This document shows, one piece after another, positions 1 through 7,843 of a stretch of DNA of 64,000 bases. The stretch spans positions 1,860,001 through 1,924,000 of the forward strand of contig NZ_CP028487.1 of the NCBI RefSeq assembly GCF_003048255.1. Direction: 5' to 3'. Positions within the stretch are counted from its first letter, which is position 1. The number at the start of each line of letters is the position of its first letter. The translations under genes and the position numbers were made by a program. Source of the stretch: Yersinia massiliensis (GTDB lineage Bacteria; Pseudomonadota; Gammaproteobacteria; Enterobacterales; Enterobacteriaceae). The notes under the pieces were generated by a model. The model did not search any database. It was not told the origin of the DNA and saw nothing but the letters and a program-made list of their open reading frames with translations.

Positions 1-2
1 GA

Positions 3-1067
3 CATTCAGCAGGGATGTTATTGACGGAGCAGGGAAAATCTATTTTACCGCGAGCGATTCAGATACTTGATGAACTCCAGCAAGTCCCACCATTGATAGA
101 TGATACAGGCTCCGATTTTTCTGAACCGCTCTGGCTGTATAACGTTATGCGGTTGAAGATTTTTCTGGCCTTGTATCAGCTGCATTCCACCCGCAACGTC
201 GCCAATTCGTTAGATATCACCTCATCTGCTGTCAGTGCAGCGATAAAAACCATGGAGCAAGGTTGTGGGGCCGTACTGTTTCGTCGAACAGCACAAGGCA
301 TGATGCCGACCAAAATGAGCAGAAAAATAGCCCCATCGATAAGCCGCGCATTAAACGAAATACGCCGTATTCCAGAAGAAATTGCGGCGATGAAAGGCAT
401 CGTCACCGGAACCGTGCATGTTGGTGCGCTGCCGTTGAGCCGTGCGGGGCTGTTACCCAAAGCGATAATTAACGCGATTAATGCCCATGAGACGATAAAA
501 GTCGCTACCGATGAAAGTGCATTCGATAGACTCGTGAGTGAGTTACGCGGGGGAAATATCGATCTGATTATTGGCGCATTACGTCATGACTCGAGTGTTG
601 ATGACCTCGATAAAATCAAACTCTTTACCGAAGAGCTGATTCTGCTCACTCGTCCAGCCCATTTCCTGACGGGCCGAGATTTAATGGCGGCAGATTTTGA
701 CAATATTAAATGGGTATTACCGCGAGAGAATGCACCGTCGAGGCATTCGTTAATCAAGGCATTTCGCCGTCTTGGCATGGATGCGCCGCAACCTGTGGTG
801 GAAACCGGTGACCCTACGGTGGTGAGGGAGTTGCTGCTGAGGTCTGATATGGTGGCGGTTGTGTCATCTCACCAATTGGAATATGAAATATCGATTGGGG
901 TGCTAACGCCATTACGAATTCATCTGAATGAAACTCATCGCGACATTGGCATCATGAGCCGCAAAGGTGCGCTGCATTCCCCCGCAACACGCGCATTCAT
1001 TCGTAGCTTGAAAGAAATTATCCCAGGTGGCCCATCTGGAGCGCTTGAATCGCCCTTTTATTTGTAG
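3..1067 (+). CDS. LysR-family regulator with tandem HTH (5' end outside window)
   Basis: The reading frame is open to the left edge, so the protein starts outside the window. The first visible residues (GMLLTEQGKSILPRA) look like the end of one LysR winged-helix domain and its linker helix. About 35 residues later a second complete LysR-type HTH follows (VANSLDITSSAVSAAIKTME, then LFRRTAQGM). After that comes a normal substrate-binding domain (VHVGALPLSR, then a block with IDLIIGAL). The protein therefore appears to carry two DNA-binding domains in tandem, a variant of the LysR family. The ligand and target genes are unknown. No neighbouring enzyme inside the window suggests its regulon. Confidence 0.8.
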   Translation, partial: HSAGMLLTEQGKSILPRAIQILDELQQVPPLIDDTGSDFSEPLWLYNVMRLKIFLALYQLHSTRNVANSLDITSSAVSAAIKTMEQGCGAVLFRRTAQGMMPTKMSRKIAPSISRALNEIRRIPEEIAAMKGIVTGTVHVGALPLSRAGLLPKAIINAINAHETIKVATDESAFDRLVSELRGGNIDLIIGALRHDSSVDDLDKIKLFTEELILLTRPAHFLTGRDLMAADFDNIKWVLPRENAPSRHSLIKAFRRLGMDAPQPVVETGDPTVVRELLLRSDMVAVVSSHQLEYEISIGVLTPLRIHLNETHRDIGIMSRKGALHSPATRAFIRSLKEIIPGGPSGALESPFYL

Positions 1068-1133
1068 CAATACTATTTTAATGCGGGTATACAACATCTA
1101 TGAAAGGTATATGCCTAATATTTAGGGAGAATC

Positions 1134-1874
1134 ATGATTACTTTAGGTGCGCATCTATTATCAACAAGGACAGGATACACGCATCACGGTATCTATGTGG
1201 GTGGTGGTAAGGTTGTTCATTATGCAGGACTTGCAAATGGCCTATCAAAAGGTGCTATTTGCGAAACTGCAATCGAAGATTTCAACCAAAATAGGGACGA
1301 AATTATAGTCATAAAACACATCGATGAAGATGTGAGATTTTCACCAACAGCCATTGTGAAAAGGGCAAAAGATCGATTAGGTGAGAATGAATATAATTTG
1401 ATATTTAATAATTGCGAGCATTTTGCAACGTGGTGCGTGACCGGGAAAGCCGAGAGTCAGCAGGTAAAAAAGAAAATACTCTATACGGTGAAAATATCTA
1501 GTGCTGGTTACAATACATACCATGCATATAAAACTGCACAGGCCATAAGTGACCCTCTGCTACGTGCTGCTGCATCAATGACTAAGGGGCAGTTAACACG
1601 AAATACGGTGATGAGCGCTGCCAGCAACTCCGCGTTTAGTCACCTTACCGCTGCTGCCAGTGGCCCTTCTATTACCCGTGGTATAGCCGCAACGGCTAGT
1701 GGTGTGGGTATGACTACTGCTGCTGTATCGAGTAGCGTTGCGGGTTCAAGCGCGATAGCGGGTATCGTTGGTTCTTCAACTGTTGCCGCAGCAGCGCCAG
1801 TTGTCCTAGCTGTGAGTGGCGTGGCTCTAGCTGGGTACGGGGCGATAAAACTCTGGGAATGGATAACAGATTAA
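1134..1874 (+). CDS. LRAT-domain (NlpC/P60-like) protein with hydrophobic Ala/Gly-rich tail
   Basis: The first ~110 residues match the lecithin-retinol acyltransferase (LRAT) fold: a histidine motif (THHGIYVGGGKVVHYAG) followed by NCEHFATWC, which supplies the catalytic cysteine. LRAT-like enzymes act on acyl-ester or amide bonds through a Cys-His thioester chemistry. Residues ~140-240 are Ala/Ser/Gly-rich and hydrophobic, and could form one or more membrane-inserting helices. There is no signal peptide. A good ribosome site (GGGAGAA) sits 3 bases before the ATG. The gene stands alone and its AT-rich, sparse flanks suggest acquisition. A phospholipid acyltransferase/phospholipase or an effector-like function is possible, but the substrate cannot be told from sequence. 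Confidence 0.75.
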   Translation: MITLGAHLLSTRTGYTHHGIYVGGGKVVHYAGLANGLSKGAICETAIEDFNQNRDEIIVIKHIDEDVRFSPTAIVKRAKDRLGENEYNLIFNNCEHFATWCVTGKAESQQVKKKILYTVKISSAGYNTYHAYKTAQAISDPLLRAAASMTKGQLTRNTVMSAASNSAFSHLTAAASGPSITRGIAATASGVGMTTAAVSSSVAGSSAIAGIVGSSTVAAAAPVVLAVSGVALAGYGAIKLWEWITD

Positions 1875-2114
1875 AAGTCGCTGTGCTTGGTGCGCTTGCA
1901 TTTTTTTCGTCTTGATTCAGATGATTTTGAACGTAGTCATGTTTATGGGACTTTCACCATTGTTGTTTGAATAATTGAGGCGAGAAAGGAAAAACTGCTA
2001 TCCAGATCGTAGCAGCCTATTTTTGGATGAATATGACTTGTCACTGCTACCTAGTACAGCCTCAAAAATTATAGGTATAATCTCGTAAATTACTTAATTG
2101 GTTTAGAAACGAAA

Positions 2115-2654
2115 ATGACAAAACTTACCTTACAAGAGCAGATGTTAAAAGCTGGGCTAGTGACCAGCAAAAAGATCGCTAAAGTCCAAAGAACGGCTAA
2201 AAAATCACGCGTTCAGGCCCGTGAGGCAAGAGAAGCCGTAGAAGAAAATAAAAAGACTCAACTTGAACGTGATAAGCAGATAAGTGAGCAACAAAACAAA
2301 GCGGCTTTATCCAAAGAGCATAAAGCTCAGGTGAAGCAACTGATTGAAATGAACAAAATCGTCATTTTAAAAGGCAATATTGATTTTAACTTCACCGATA
2401 ATAATTTAATTAAAAAAGTCGTCGTGGATAAGCCTACTCAAGCGCAATTGATTAATGGTCGTCTTGCCATTGCTCGTTTAACTATTGATAACAGTGGAGA
2501 GAGTGAATACGCAATCATCCCTGCAAGCGTGGCCGATAAAATTGCCCAGCGAGATGCGAGCAGTATTGTCTTAAATAGTGCGCTTAGTCAGGAAGAGCAA
2601 GATGAAGAAGATCCGTACGCTGATTTTAAAGTGCCCGATGATTTAATGTGGTAA
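2115..2654 (+). CDS. yaiL: DUF2058 protein YaiL
   Basis: This 179-aa protein begins with a charged helix (LTLQEQMLKAGLVTSKK). A Lys/Arg/Glu/Gln-rich coiled-coil segment follows over residues ~20-75. A C-terminal domain contains IDFNFTDNNLIKKVVVD and ends in an acidic tail (EEQDEEDPYADFKVP). This layout and length match DUF2058/YaiL, a soluble protein of unknown biochemical role, often described as nucleic-acid associated. It converges with the pseudouridine synthase gene, leaving only 9 bases between the two stops. The ribosome site is weak. Confidence 0.9.
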   Translation: MTKLTLQEQMLKAGLVTSKKIAKVQRTAKKSRVQAREAREAVEENKKTQLERDKQISEQQNKAALSKEHKAQVKQLIEMNKIVILKGNIDFNFTDNNLIKKVVVDKPTQAQLINGRLAIARLTIDNSGESEYAIIPASVADKIAQRDASSIVLNSALSQEEQDEEDPYADFKVPDDLMW

Positions 2655-2663
2655 TGAGCGCGC

Positions 2664-3362
2664 TTAGAACGGACTAGCATGGCGGGCGTTGATCCGCTCT
2701 TCGCTGATGGGATGAACAAAATGCAACTCACTGGCGTGCAACATCAGCCGCGGAACCTGTTCAGTTCCTGATATCAAGCGGCCGCCATACAGGTCGCAGC
2801 CCAAAATAGGGTGGCCCAACTGCTGGCAGTGGATGCGTAGCTGGTGGGTTCGCCCAGTCTCAGGGGTTAGCTGTACCCGCGTTAACGGTAATAACGTCCT
2901 GTCTTCCAATTCTTGATAAATACGTTCAATGACCCGATAGTGGGAGCGAGCGGGCTTACCGTGAATTGCGCAAATCGACATCAAAGGGAACAACGCCGGG
3001 TCTTTAGCAATCGCAGCGTCTATCACCCCTTCGTTATCGTCCAAATGTCCGCAAAGTAGTGCACTGTACTTCTTGATCACCGTGCGTTGACTGAACTGTT
3101 GGCAGAGAGCAGCATTAATCGCCTTATTGCGGGCAATGGTCATTAGTCCGGAAGTACCAAAATCAAGGCGGTGGACGAGGGTACAACCGGGGAATATCTG
3201 CACAAGCCGATGATGCACTGAATCGAGATTTTGCGGGTTTTTCCCTGAGAGGCTGAGCAGTCCAGCGGGTTTATTGATAAGAACCAGATGATCATCCTGA
3301 TAGAGCGTCTCTATTTGCTCATGGCACGGCGGGGCGATAAAAGTATCGAAAATCTTAGACAT
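2664..3362 (-). CDS. RluA-family RNA pseudouridine synthase
   Basis: A 232-aa enzyme of the RluA/RsuA superfamily that isomerises uridine to pseudouridine in rRNA or tRNA. The catalytic motif HRLDFGTSG (aspartate at about residue 67) is present. So are the N-terminal INKPAGLLS strand and the C-terminal TGRTHQLRIHCQQLGHPILG motif that binds RNA. There is no S4 domain, as in RluA and TruC. Overall it resembles RluA (219 aa in E. coli), but the HRLDFGTSG variant and modest similarity suggest a paralogue, so the target uridine is left open. It is encoded alone and converges with yaiL. Confidence 0.9.
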   Translation of the reverse strand: MSKIFDTFIAPPCHEQIETLYQDDHLVLINKPAGLLSLSGKNPQNLDSVHHRLVQIFPGCTLVHRLDFGTSGLMTIARNKAINAALCQQFSQRTVIKKYSALLCGHLDDNEGVIDAAIAKDPALFPLMSICAIHGKPARSHYRVIERIYQELEDRTLLPLTRVQLTPETGRTHQLRIHCQQLGHPILGCDLYGGRLISGTEQVPRLMLHASELHFVHPISEERINARHASPF

Positions 3363-3952
3363 CAGACTGCTCGGATGGAGATTGGCAGCGGATAATAACG
3401 AATTTTAAGCCAACTGGCGAATCTGGCTGTTTGTCCAATAAAGTGACTGATAGCAATCTGCCAACGTATAACCGCAGTGACATTTTATCGTGATGCTTTG
3501 TGAATTATTCTGGGGAGAGGTGAGCGAAAGATGACAAAACAATCAGGATATTAGAATGCCCCCGATGTTTGGAATGACCGATACCCGTTAGGCCTGATAA
3601 GTCTGTTGCCAGCCGAAGCTGCCCGAGGCCATTGTGGAACTGGCAGCTTAGTGCCAAGAGCGGACTTTTAGTATTCAATTAAATTGTCATGCCGTAGCCA
3701 ATTTGTGTCGATCACTTCAAAGCTACATATAGTTCGTCCTGAACGTGTCCCATAGCCGTTTAAGGACTGTCAAATTAAGTGGGGGACGAGGTTTGGCAAT
3801 ATGTGTTCCATCAAACGTTTTAGCACCAAACCATGATCAGTCCTCAGAAAAATGCACAGTAAGGGAATCCAGATTAATAGCCATTTTGCCTGAATCTAAC
3901 AGGCGATGTAAGCAGGCAATCACAAGTAAACCATTGTTCCCGAACATTATGA
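3363..3952. other. Gene-poor 590-bp gap
   Basis: No convincing gene. A plus-strand open frame starting at 3745 runs into the antisense of the acetyltransferase and has no family resemblance. The gap contains one member of the dispersed intergenic repeat (about 3601-3668). The stretch 3690-3950 looks like worn-down sequence, possibly remnant mobile DNA, but no element can be identified. Confidence 0.4.
3601..3668. repeat. Dispersed intergenic repeat, copy 1
   Basis: Contains gaagctgcccgaggc, then ggaactggcag and gtgccaagagcggac. The same succession of words, in the same order, recurs at 7049-7122 (copy 4), and parts of it recur at several other intergenic sites in the first 20 kb. Confidence 0.5.
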
Positions 3953-4456
3953 TTAACGGATTGCTGATAACTCGGGCTCCAGCAAAAGACTCATATCAAA
4001 ACCAGTTATCCGAAAACCAAACTCTTTATATAATTTTAAAGCCCTTTGGTTGTCCGGTGATACTCTTAGCTCCACCTCATACGCACCCTGACTAGTCAAC
4101 TCATTCAGGAACGCACGGATAAAATCCCTGCCCATACCCTTACCCTGAAATTCTGGGATAAGTATTATATCTGATAAAAAAGCTGAGTTATCTTCCAAGC
4201 TGAACCACAGATATCCCGCAGCCTGGCCGTCATGTTCATAAGTTCTAAAGTGGTTATTTGGAGTATTGATACCCGCTGGCAAAGCTGTTTTAAATGATTT
4301 CGACGTCTCTACTTGGGCTTTTTTACGGCTGTACCGATGATTTGTGATCAGGTCTTCAACATAGTCATTTAAAGAGAGGTCCGCCCAGAGGTCAAACTCG
4401 TCGCAACGCATGGGCCTATAAATTGACTTAAGGATTTTTGATTGTTTTGTTTTCAA
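3953..4456 (-). CDS. GNAT family N-acetyltransferase
   Basis: This 167-aa protein has the GNAT acetyl-CoA binding motif (IPEFQGKGMGRDFI, the Q-x-x-G-x-G pyrophosphate loop), preceded by the beta-strand block SDIILIPEF. The C-terminal NQRALKLYKEFGF motif is also typical of the family. It would transfer an acetyl group from acetyl-CoA to an amine; the substrate cannot be predicted. An in-frame ATG at 4411 (MRCDEF) is an alternative start that trims a basic leader. The gene is monocistronic and flanked by repeat-bearing gaps. Confidence 0.88.
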   Translation of the reverse strand: MKTKQSKILKSIYRPMRCDEFDLWADLSLNDYVEDLITNHRYSRKKAQVETSKSFKTALPAGINTPNNHFRTYEHDGQAAGYLWFSLEDNSAFLSDIILIPEFQGKGMGRDFIRAFLNELTSQGAYEVELRVSPDNQRALKLYKEFGFRITGFDMSLLLEPELSAIR

Positions 4457-4580
4457 TCTACTGTCTCACTCTTAATAATAACGCATACTCAGCACTTCTC
4501 TACCGACTTAGCCATCGATCCACTATGAAAAACTGTATCTTATAGCTTTGCCAACTTAACGTAATCTTGCTGACGCCGAA

Positions 4581-4604
4581 GTCTGCTCCTCGCTCTGAGC
4601 AGAC
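4581..4604. repeat. Dispersed intergenic repeat, copy 2 (perfect hairpin)
   Basis: Perfect 8-bp inverted repeat gtctgctc / gagcagac around the loop ctcgctct. It is preceded about 30 bases upstream by ttgccaactt, a word that also precedes copy 3. This is the cleanest hairpin of the family in the window. Confidence 0.65.
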
Positions 4605-4716
4605 ATTACTGAGTCCGCACAGCATTGACTAAAAGGGAACGGGTCAGAGTATCTTTATTGCGCAGCTAAATGCACAACTATAATTAAAACGGTTGTTCTT
4701 TTAAATGGATGAAATT

Positions 4717-5235
4717 ATGAGTTCACTCAACATGCATTTCAACATTCTAGCCGGCTACAACGCCTGGGCGAATGAACGGTTATATTCCAGCGTTGGAAAG
4801 ATTGGAGAAGATGCTTACCGTAAAAACTGCGGCGCTTTTTTTGGGTCTATCGAGGCGACGCTGAATCACATGCTAGTGACGGACAGGATATGGAGACATC
4901 GTTTAAACGCATTACCTGAAACAGGGTATCGGCTGGACCAGATACTGTTCAACAGTGATTTTCCCAGTCTGGAAATGGCGCGAAGAGAAGAAGATAAAAA
5001 GATCGTTGGTTTTATCATGGGATTATCAGAAACCGATTTAGCTGGCATAGTCTCCTACCGGCGGGCTTCAACACCAGAACTTAAGCAGCAGGTAATCTGG
5101 TCTGCTCTGGCTCACTGGTTTAATCATCAAACCCATCACAGAGGGCAGGTCCATGCAATGTTGACCCGCGTATCCGGGGAGGCACCCGAACTGGACTTGC
5201 TGATATATCAAAGGCAGCTAAACGATAAATATTAG
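4717..5235 (+). CDS. DinB-family (DfsB-type four-helix) protein
   Basis: About 172 aa with the DinB-like four-helix metal-binding fold: an early NAWANERLY helix, a central NHMLVTDRIWRH histidine motif and the C-terminal HWFNHQTHHRGQVHAML motif. Together these provide the three-histidine metal site of the family. Members are damage-inducible proteins or metal-dependent thiol transferases; the substrate here is unknown. I chose the ATG at 4717 over an in-frame ATG at 4705 because it starts right at the conserved region and has a GGATGAAA ribosome site. No SOS box is evident upstream. Confidence 0.88.
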   Translation: MSSLNMHFNILAGYNAWANERLYSSVGKIGEDAYRKNCGAFFGSIEATLNHMLVTDRIWRHRLNALPETGYRLDQILFNSDFPSLEMARREEDKKIVGFIMGLSETDLAGIVSYRRASTPELKQQVIWSALAHWFNHQTHHRGQVHAMLTRVSGEAPELDLLIYQRQLNDKY

Positions 5236-5560
5236 CTTGGCGATTGACCTGCTCCCTGCCGATCAGTATACCGTGATGGTAGTATTGTTTTGCCAACTTC
5301 CGCTCTTCGCTCACAGCAGACCTTCATCTCCAAAATCTTGTCCGCCTCGTTCCAAAAACGGATGTTATGGATGGCTCAATTTAGATAAGTTCACCCGCTC
5401 GTATATCGATCCCTATATTCAATTTTACTTGCTCCACTCAGTGAATTTTTATCGTTCGCGAAAGTTTTGTTTTCATGAAACTTACATATTTCGGTGCAGA
5501 CCGAAGTATCAGACTTTCGTTGGTAATAAACTCATTGGAAATTAACAAAGGAGCTGATCA
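5236..5560. other. 325-bp gap with one repeat copy
   Basis: No gene is supported. An open frame across the gap has no family resemblance and no good ribosome site. The gap holds repeat copy 3 (5291-5324) and, at its right end, the upstream region of the monooxygenase operon with a strong ribosome site (AAAGGAGCTGATCA before the ATG at 5561). Confidence 0.5.
5291..5324. repeat. Dispersed intergenic repeat, copy 3
   Basis: tgccaacttccgctcttcgc continuing into tcacagcagacc. It shares the ctcttcgctca core and the flanking tgccaactt with copy 2; the stem is imperfect. Confidence 0.5.
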
Positions 5561-5884
5561 ATGATTGCAGTTATTTTCGAGGCAGAAGCATTACCCGAAG
5601 CGCAGGAGCGATATTTTCAGCTTGCTTCTGAGCTCAAGCCACTATTGTTAGACACCCCGGGATTTATTTCTATTGAGCGATTCCAGAGTCTGAGTACCCC
5701 GGGGAAATTGCTTTCTTTGTCATGGTGGGAGGATGAGAGCTCTGTGGCTGGATGGAAGCAGAATGTTATGCATCTGGCTGCACAGAAAGAAGGTAAACAG
5801 TCGATTTTTTCTTTTTACAGAATCCGTGTTGCAAGCGTATTTCGCGACTACTCTTCTGATAAGGAAGCACATCATCATGTTTAA
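5561..5884 (+). CDS. Antibiotic biosynthesis monooxygenase (ABM) domain protein
   Basis: A 107-aa single-domain protein of the ABM/dimeric alpha-beta barrel family: a short first strand (MIAVIFEAEA), a helix with ELKPLLLDTPGFISIERFQS, and the typical SLSWWEDESSVAGWKQN motif where a tryptophan-rich strand packs the active site. ABM proteins include cofactor-free quinol monooxygenases, heme-degrading IsdG types and small-molecule binders. Nothing here fixes the activity. It is the first gene of an apparent three-gene operon, and its stop overlaps the next start by 8 bases. Confidence 0.85.
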   Translation: MIAVIFEAEALPEAQERYFQLASELKPLLLDTPGFISIERFQSLSTPGKLLSLSWWEDESSVAGWKQNVMHLAAQKEGKQSIFSFYRIRVASVFRDYSSDKEAHHHV

Positions 5885-6269
5885 TATTCACGTCATTCTC
5901 AGTAATACCCCAGGGGCGCTTGGATCACTTGGCAGCGTGTTGGGCAAAAACGGCGTCGGTCTTGAAGGAGGCGGTGTATTTTCAACATCCGAAACAGCAC
6001 ATGCGAATTTTCTGGTTCAGGACGGCGAAAAAGCCCGCAAGGTTCTCACTGAGGCTGGTTTTGACGTCCATAAAGTGTGCCGCCCAGTGATAAGAAAGTT
6101 ACCTCAGGAACGTCCGGGAGAGTTGGGGGAGATAGCTGAAACAATTGCCAGGAATGGTATCAACATTCTGGTACAGTACAGCGACCACAGTAACCGACTC
6201 ATTCTGCTGACGGATGATGATACTCATGCAGCTGAAGTGACGCGAAAATGGGCATTACCCTCTGAATGA
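5877..6269 (+). CDS. ACT-domain protein
   Basis: About 130 aa. It contains two ACT-like halves: NIHVILSNTPGALGSLGSVL with a glycine-rich loop (GLEGGGVF), and a second block RPGELGEIAETIARNGINI. ACT domains bind amino acids or other small ligands and give allosteric control. The ATG at 5877 is chosen because it begins the first ACT strand. It overlaps the end of the monooxygenase gene, and its own stop overlaps the next start (ATGA), so translational coupling is likely. A ligand-sensing partner for the ArsR-type repressor downstream is a reasonable inference, not shown. Confidence 0.8.
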   Translation: MFNIHVILSNTPGALGSLGSVLGKNGVGLEGGGVFSTSETAHANFLVQDGEKARKVLTEAGFDVHKVCRPVIRKLPQERPGELGEIAETIARNGINILVQYSDHSNRLILLTDDDTHAAEVTRKWALPSE

Positions 6270-6976
6270 ACTTTCTGAAAACCGAATATGACAGTGAGTC
6301 GGATGACTCTCTCGAAAAATCGATGTCTTTGATTGCTTCTGCCATAGCTGATCCGTCAAGGGTCAGTATTCTGTGTGCCCTGATGGATGGACGCGCGTGG
6401 ACAGCAACTGAACTCAGTGCGGTGGCAGACATTGCCCCATCCACGACCAGCGGGCACCTTTCCCGACTTCTGAACAACGGGCTGGTTGTGTGCCTGACTC
6501 AGGGACGCCACCGCTATTACAGCCTCGCAGGTCATCATATTGCCGCATTGCTGGAAAATCTGATGGGGGTTTCCATGCATACCTTCAAATCCCCTACGAC
6601 CCGAACGCCGACACATTTACGATTCGCTCGCACTTGTTATGACCATCTGGCAGGAGAACTTGCTGTCAGTATTTACGAGTTTATGTTGCAGGAACGATGG
6701 CTTGAGGCTGGGGGCAGTGCACTGACGCAAGCCGGAAAATCCCATTTTCAGCGCATCGGTGTAGTTCTTAACCCGCGACCACGACGCAAATCCTGTTGTG
6801 CCTGCCTCGACTGGAGCGAAAGACGTTTCCATCTGGGGGGAGAAGCAGGCTCAGCGCTGATGACGTTTTTTTTACAAAAAGAATGGATAACCTGCACACA
6901 GGGATATCGCGAAGTGAACCTAACCTCGAGTGGCATAATTGCCATATATCGCCTGTTCGATTTGAATATGGGCTGA
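6266..6976 (+). CDS. ArsR-family winged-helix regulator with C-terminal extension
   Basis: 236 aa. Residues ~20-100 form an ArsR-type winged helix (IADPSRVSILCALMDG, then TATELSAVADIAPSTTSGHL as recognition region, then GRHRYYSLAG as the wing). The ~130-residue C-terminal part is unusual for ArsR, which is normally ~100 aa. It carries a cysteine cluster (RRKSCCACLDWSERRFHLGG) that could bind metal or sense redox state. It starts on the ATGA overlap with the ACT gene, as third gene of the operon, and probably autoregulates it. The inducer is unknown. Confidence 0.85.
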   Translation: MNFLKTEYDSESDDSLEKSMSLIASAIADPSRVSILCALMDGRAWTATELSAVADIAPSTTSGHLSRLLNNGLVVCLTQGRHRYYSLAGHHIAALLENLMGVSMHTFKSPTTRTPTHLRFARTCYDHLAGELAVSIYEFMLQERWLEAGGSALTQAGKSHFQRIGVVLNPRPRRKSCCACLDWSERRFHLGGEAGSALMTFFLQKEWITCTQGYREVNLTSSGIIAIYRLFDLNMG

Positions 6977-7048
6977 ACTCAGATGTTTTAGCATTAATTT
7001 TTTAGAATTTCAGTGAGGCCTAATGCTCCCTGTATACCTGATGGCAAT

Positions 7049-7122
7049 AAGTCCGCTCCACGCACTAAGCTGCCTGAGGCATTTGCGGAACGGGCAGTTT
7101 CGTGCCAGAAACAGACATCATC
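7049..7122. repeat. Dispersed intergenic repeat, copy 4
   Basis: Starts with aagtccgctccacgcac, continues with gctgcctgaggc and gaacgggcag, and ends with gtgccagaaacagacatc. It shares the word order of copy 1 and fills most of the 166-bp gap between the ArsR gene and the acetyltransferase. Confidence 0.5.
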
Positions 7123-7142
7123 GGACCACGAAACAGGGCCTT

Positions 7143-7769
7143 TTAGTCATGTAATGCGTCTATATTACTGGACATTATTGCAGTAAGGTTCTGAGTAATC
7201 TTTTCTATGGGCCAATCCCACCACGCCAGTTTTTCTAGCGTTGCTATCGTTTCATCAGTAAATCGTTTCTTAATCACTTTGGCAGGATTGCCACCAACAA
7301 CCGCATATGCAGGTACATCAGAAGTCACCACCGCACGTGAAGAGATTATCGCCCCATTACCGATCTTTACGCCGGGCATAATCAGCGCTTTATACCCGAT
7401 CCACACATCATTGCCGATTATAGTATCGCCTTTGTAGGGCAAATCACCGGCTTGGGGCATGGACTTTTCCCATCCATTCCCGAAAATATAAAACGGGAAA
7501 GTAGAGAAGCCAGAAAGTTTATGGTTTGCCCCGTTCATAATGAACTGGACGCCTCTTGCGATGGCGCAAAACTTACCGATAATCAGCTTGTCACCAATAA
7601 AAGGGAAATGATAGAGAACGTTGCGCTCGAAGTTTTCTGAGTCCTCTGGGTCGTCGTAATAAGTAAAATCACCCACTATGATGTTTGGATTTGTCACCGT
7701 ATTTTTGACAAAACAAACCTGAGGAAATCCCTTCATTGGATGTTTATTGGATGGATCGGGTCCGTACAT
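7143..7769 (-). CDS. Vat-family streptogramin A / xenobiotic acetyltransferase
   Basis: A 208-aa left-handed beta-helix (hexapeptide) acetyltransferase. The Vat family hallmarks are present: [16 protein letters not shown], the catalytic histidine in [16 protein letters not shown], the FGNGWEK segment, then [20 protein letters not shown] and the final [14 protein letters not shown]. Vat enzymes acetylate the hydroxyl of streptogramin A antibiotics and make them inactive. A closely related Vat(F) is known from Yersinia enterocolitica. The protein matches Vat(D)-type enzymes over nearly its whole length. It is a single gene reading toward the ArsR gene, and resistance is inferred from the family only. 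Confidence 0.85.
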   Translation of the reverse strand: MYGPDPSNKHPMKGFPQVCFVKNTVTNPNIIVGDFTYYDDPEDSENFERNVLYHFPFIGDKLIIGKFCAIARGVQFIMNGANHKLSGFSTFPFYIFGNGWEKSMPQAGDLPYKGDTIIGNDVWIGYKALIMPGVKIGNGAIISSRAVVTSDVPAYAVVGGNPAKVIKKRFTDETIATLEKLAWWDWPIEKITQNLTAIMSSNIDALHD

Positions 7770-7843
7770 ACTCCCTCCCGCTATGAAGGATGCTAATTTT
7801 TGAAGGCTAACACATCGTAATGTCAGTAGCCCTGTCCATTACT

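Noticed and set aside
3745..4095. 116-codon open frame on the plus strand
   Set aside because: It overlaps the antisense of a well-supported GNAT gene, lacks a ribosome site and has no family resemblance.
5237..5545. 102-codon open frame over the repeat copy after the DinB gene
   Set aside because: It runs through a dispersed repeat, has no ribosome site and low-complexity-like composition.
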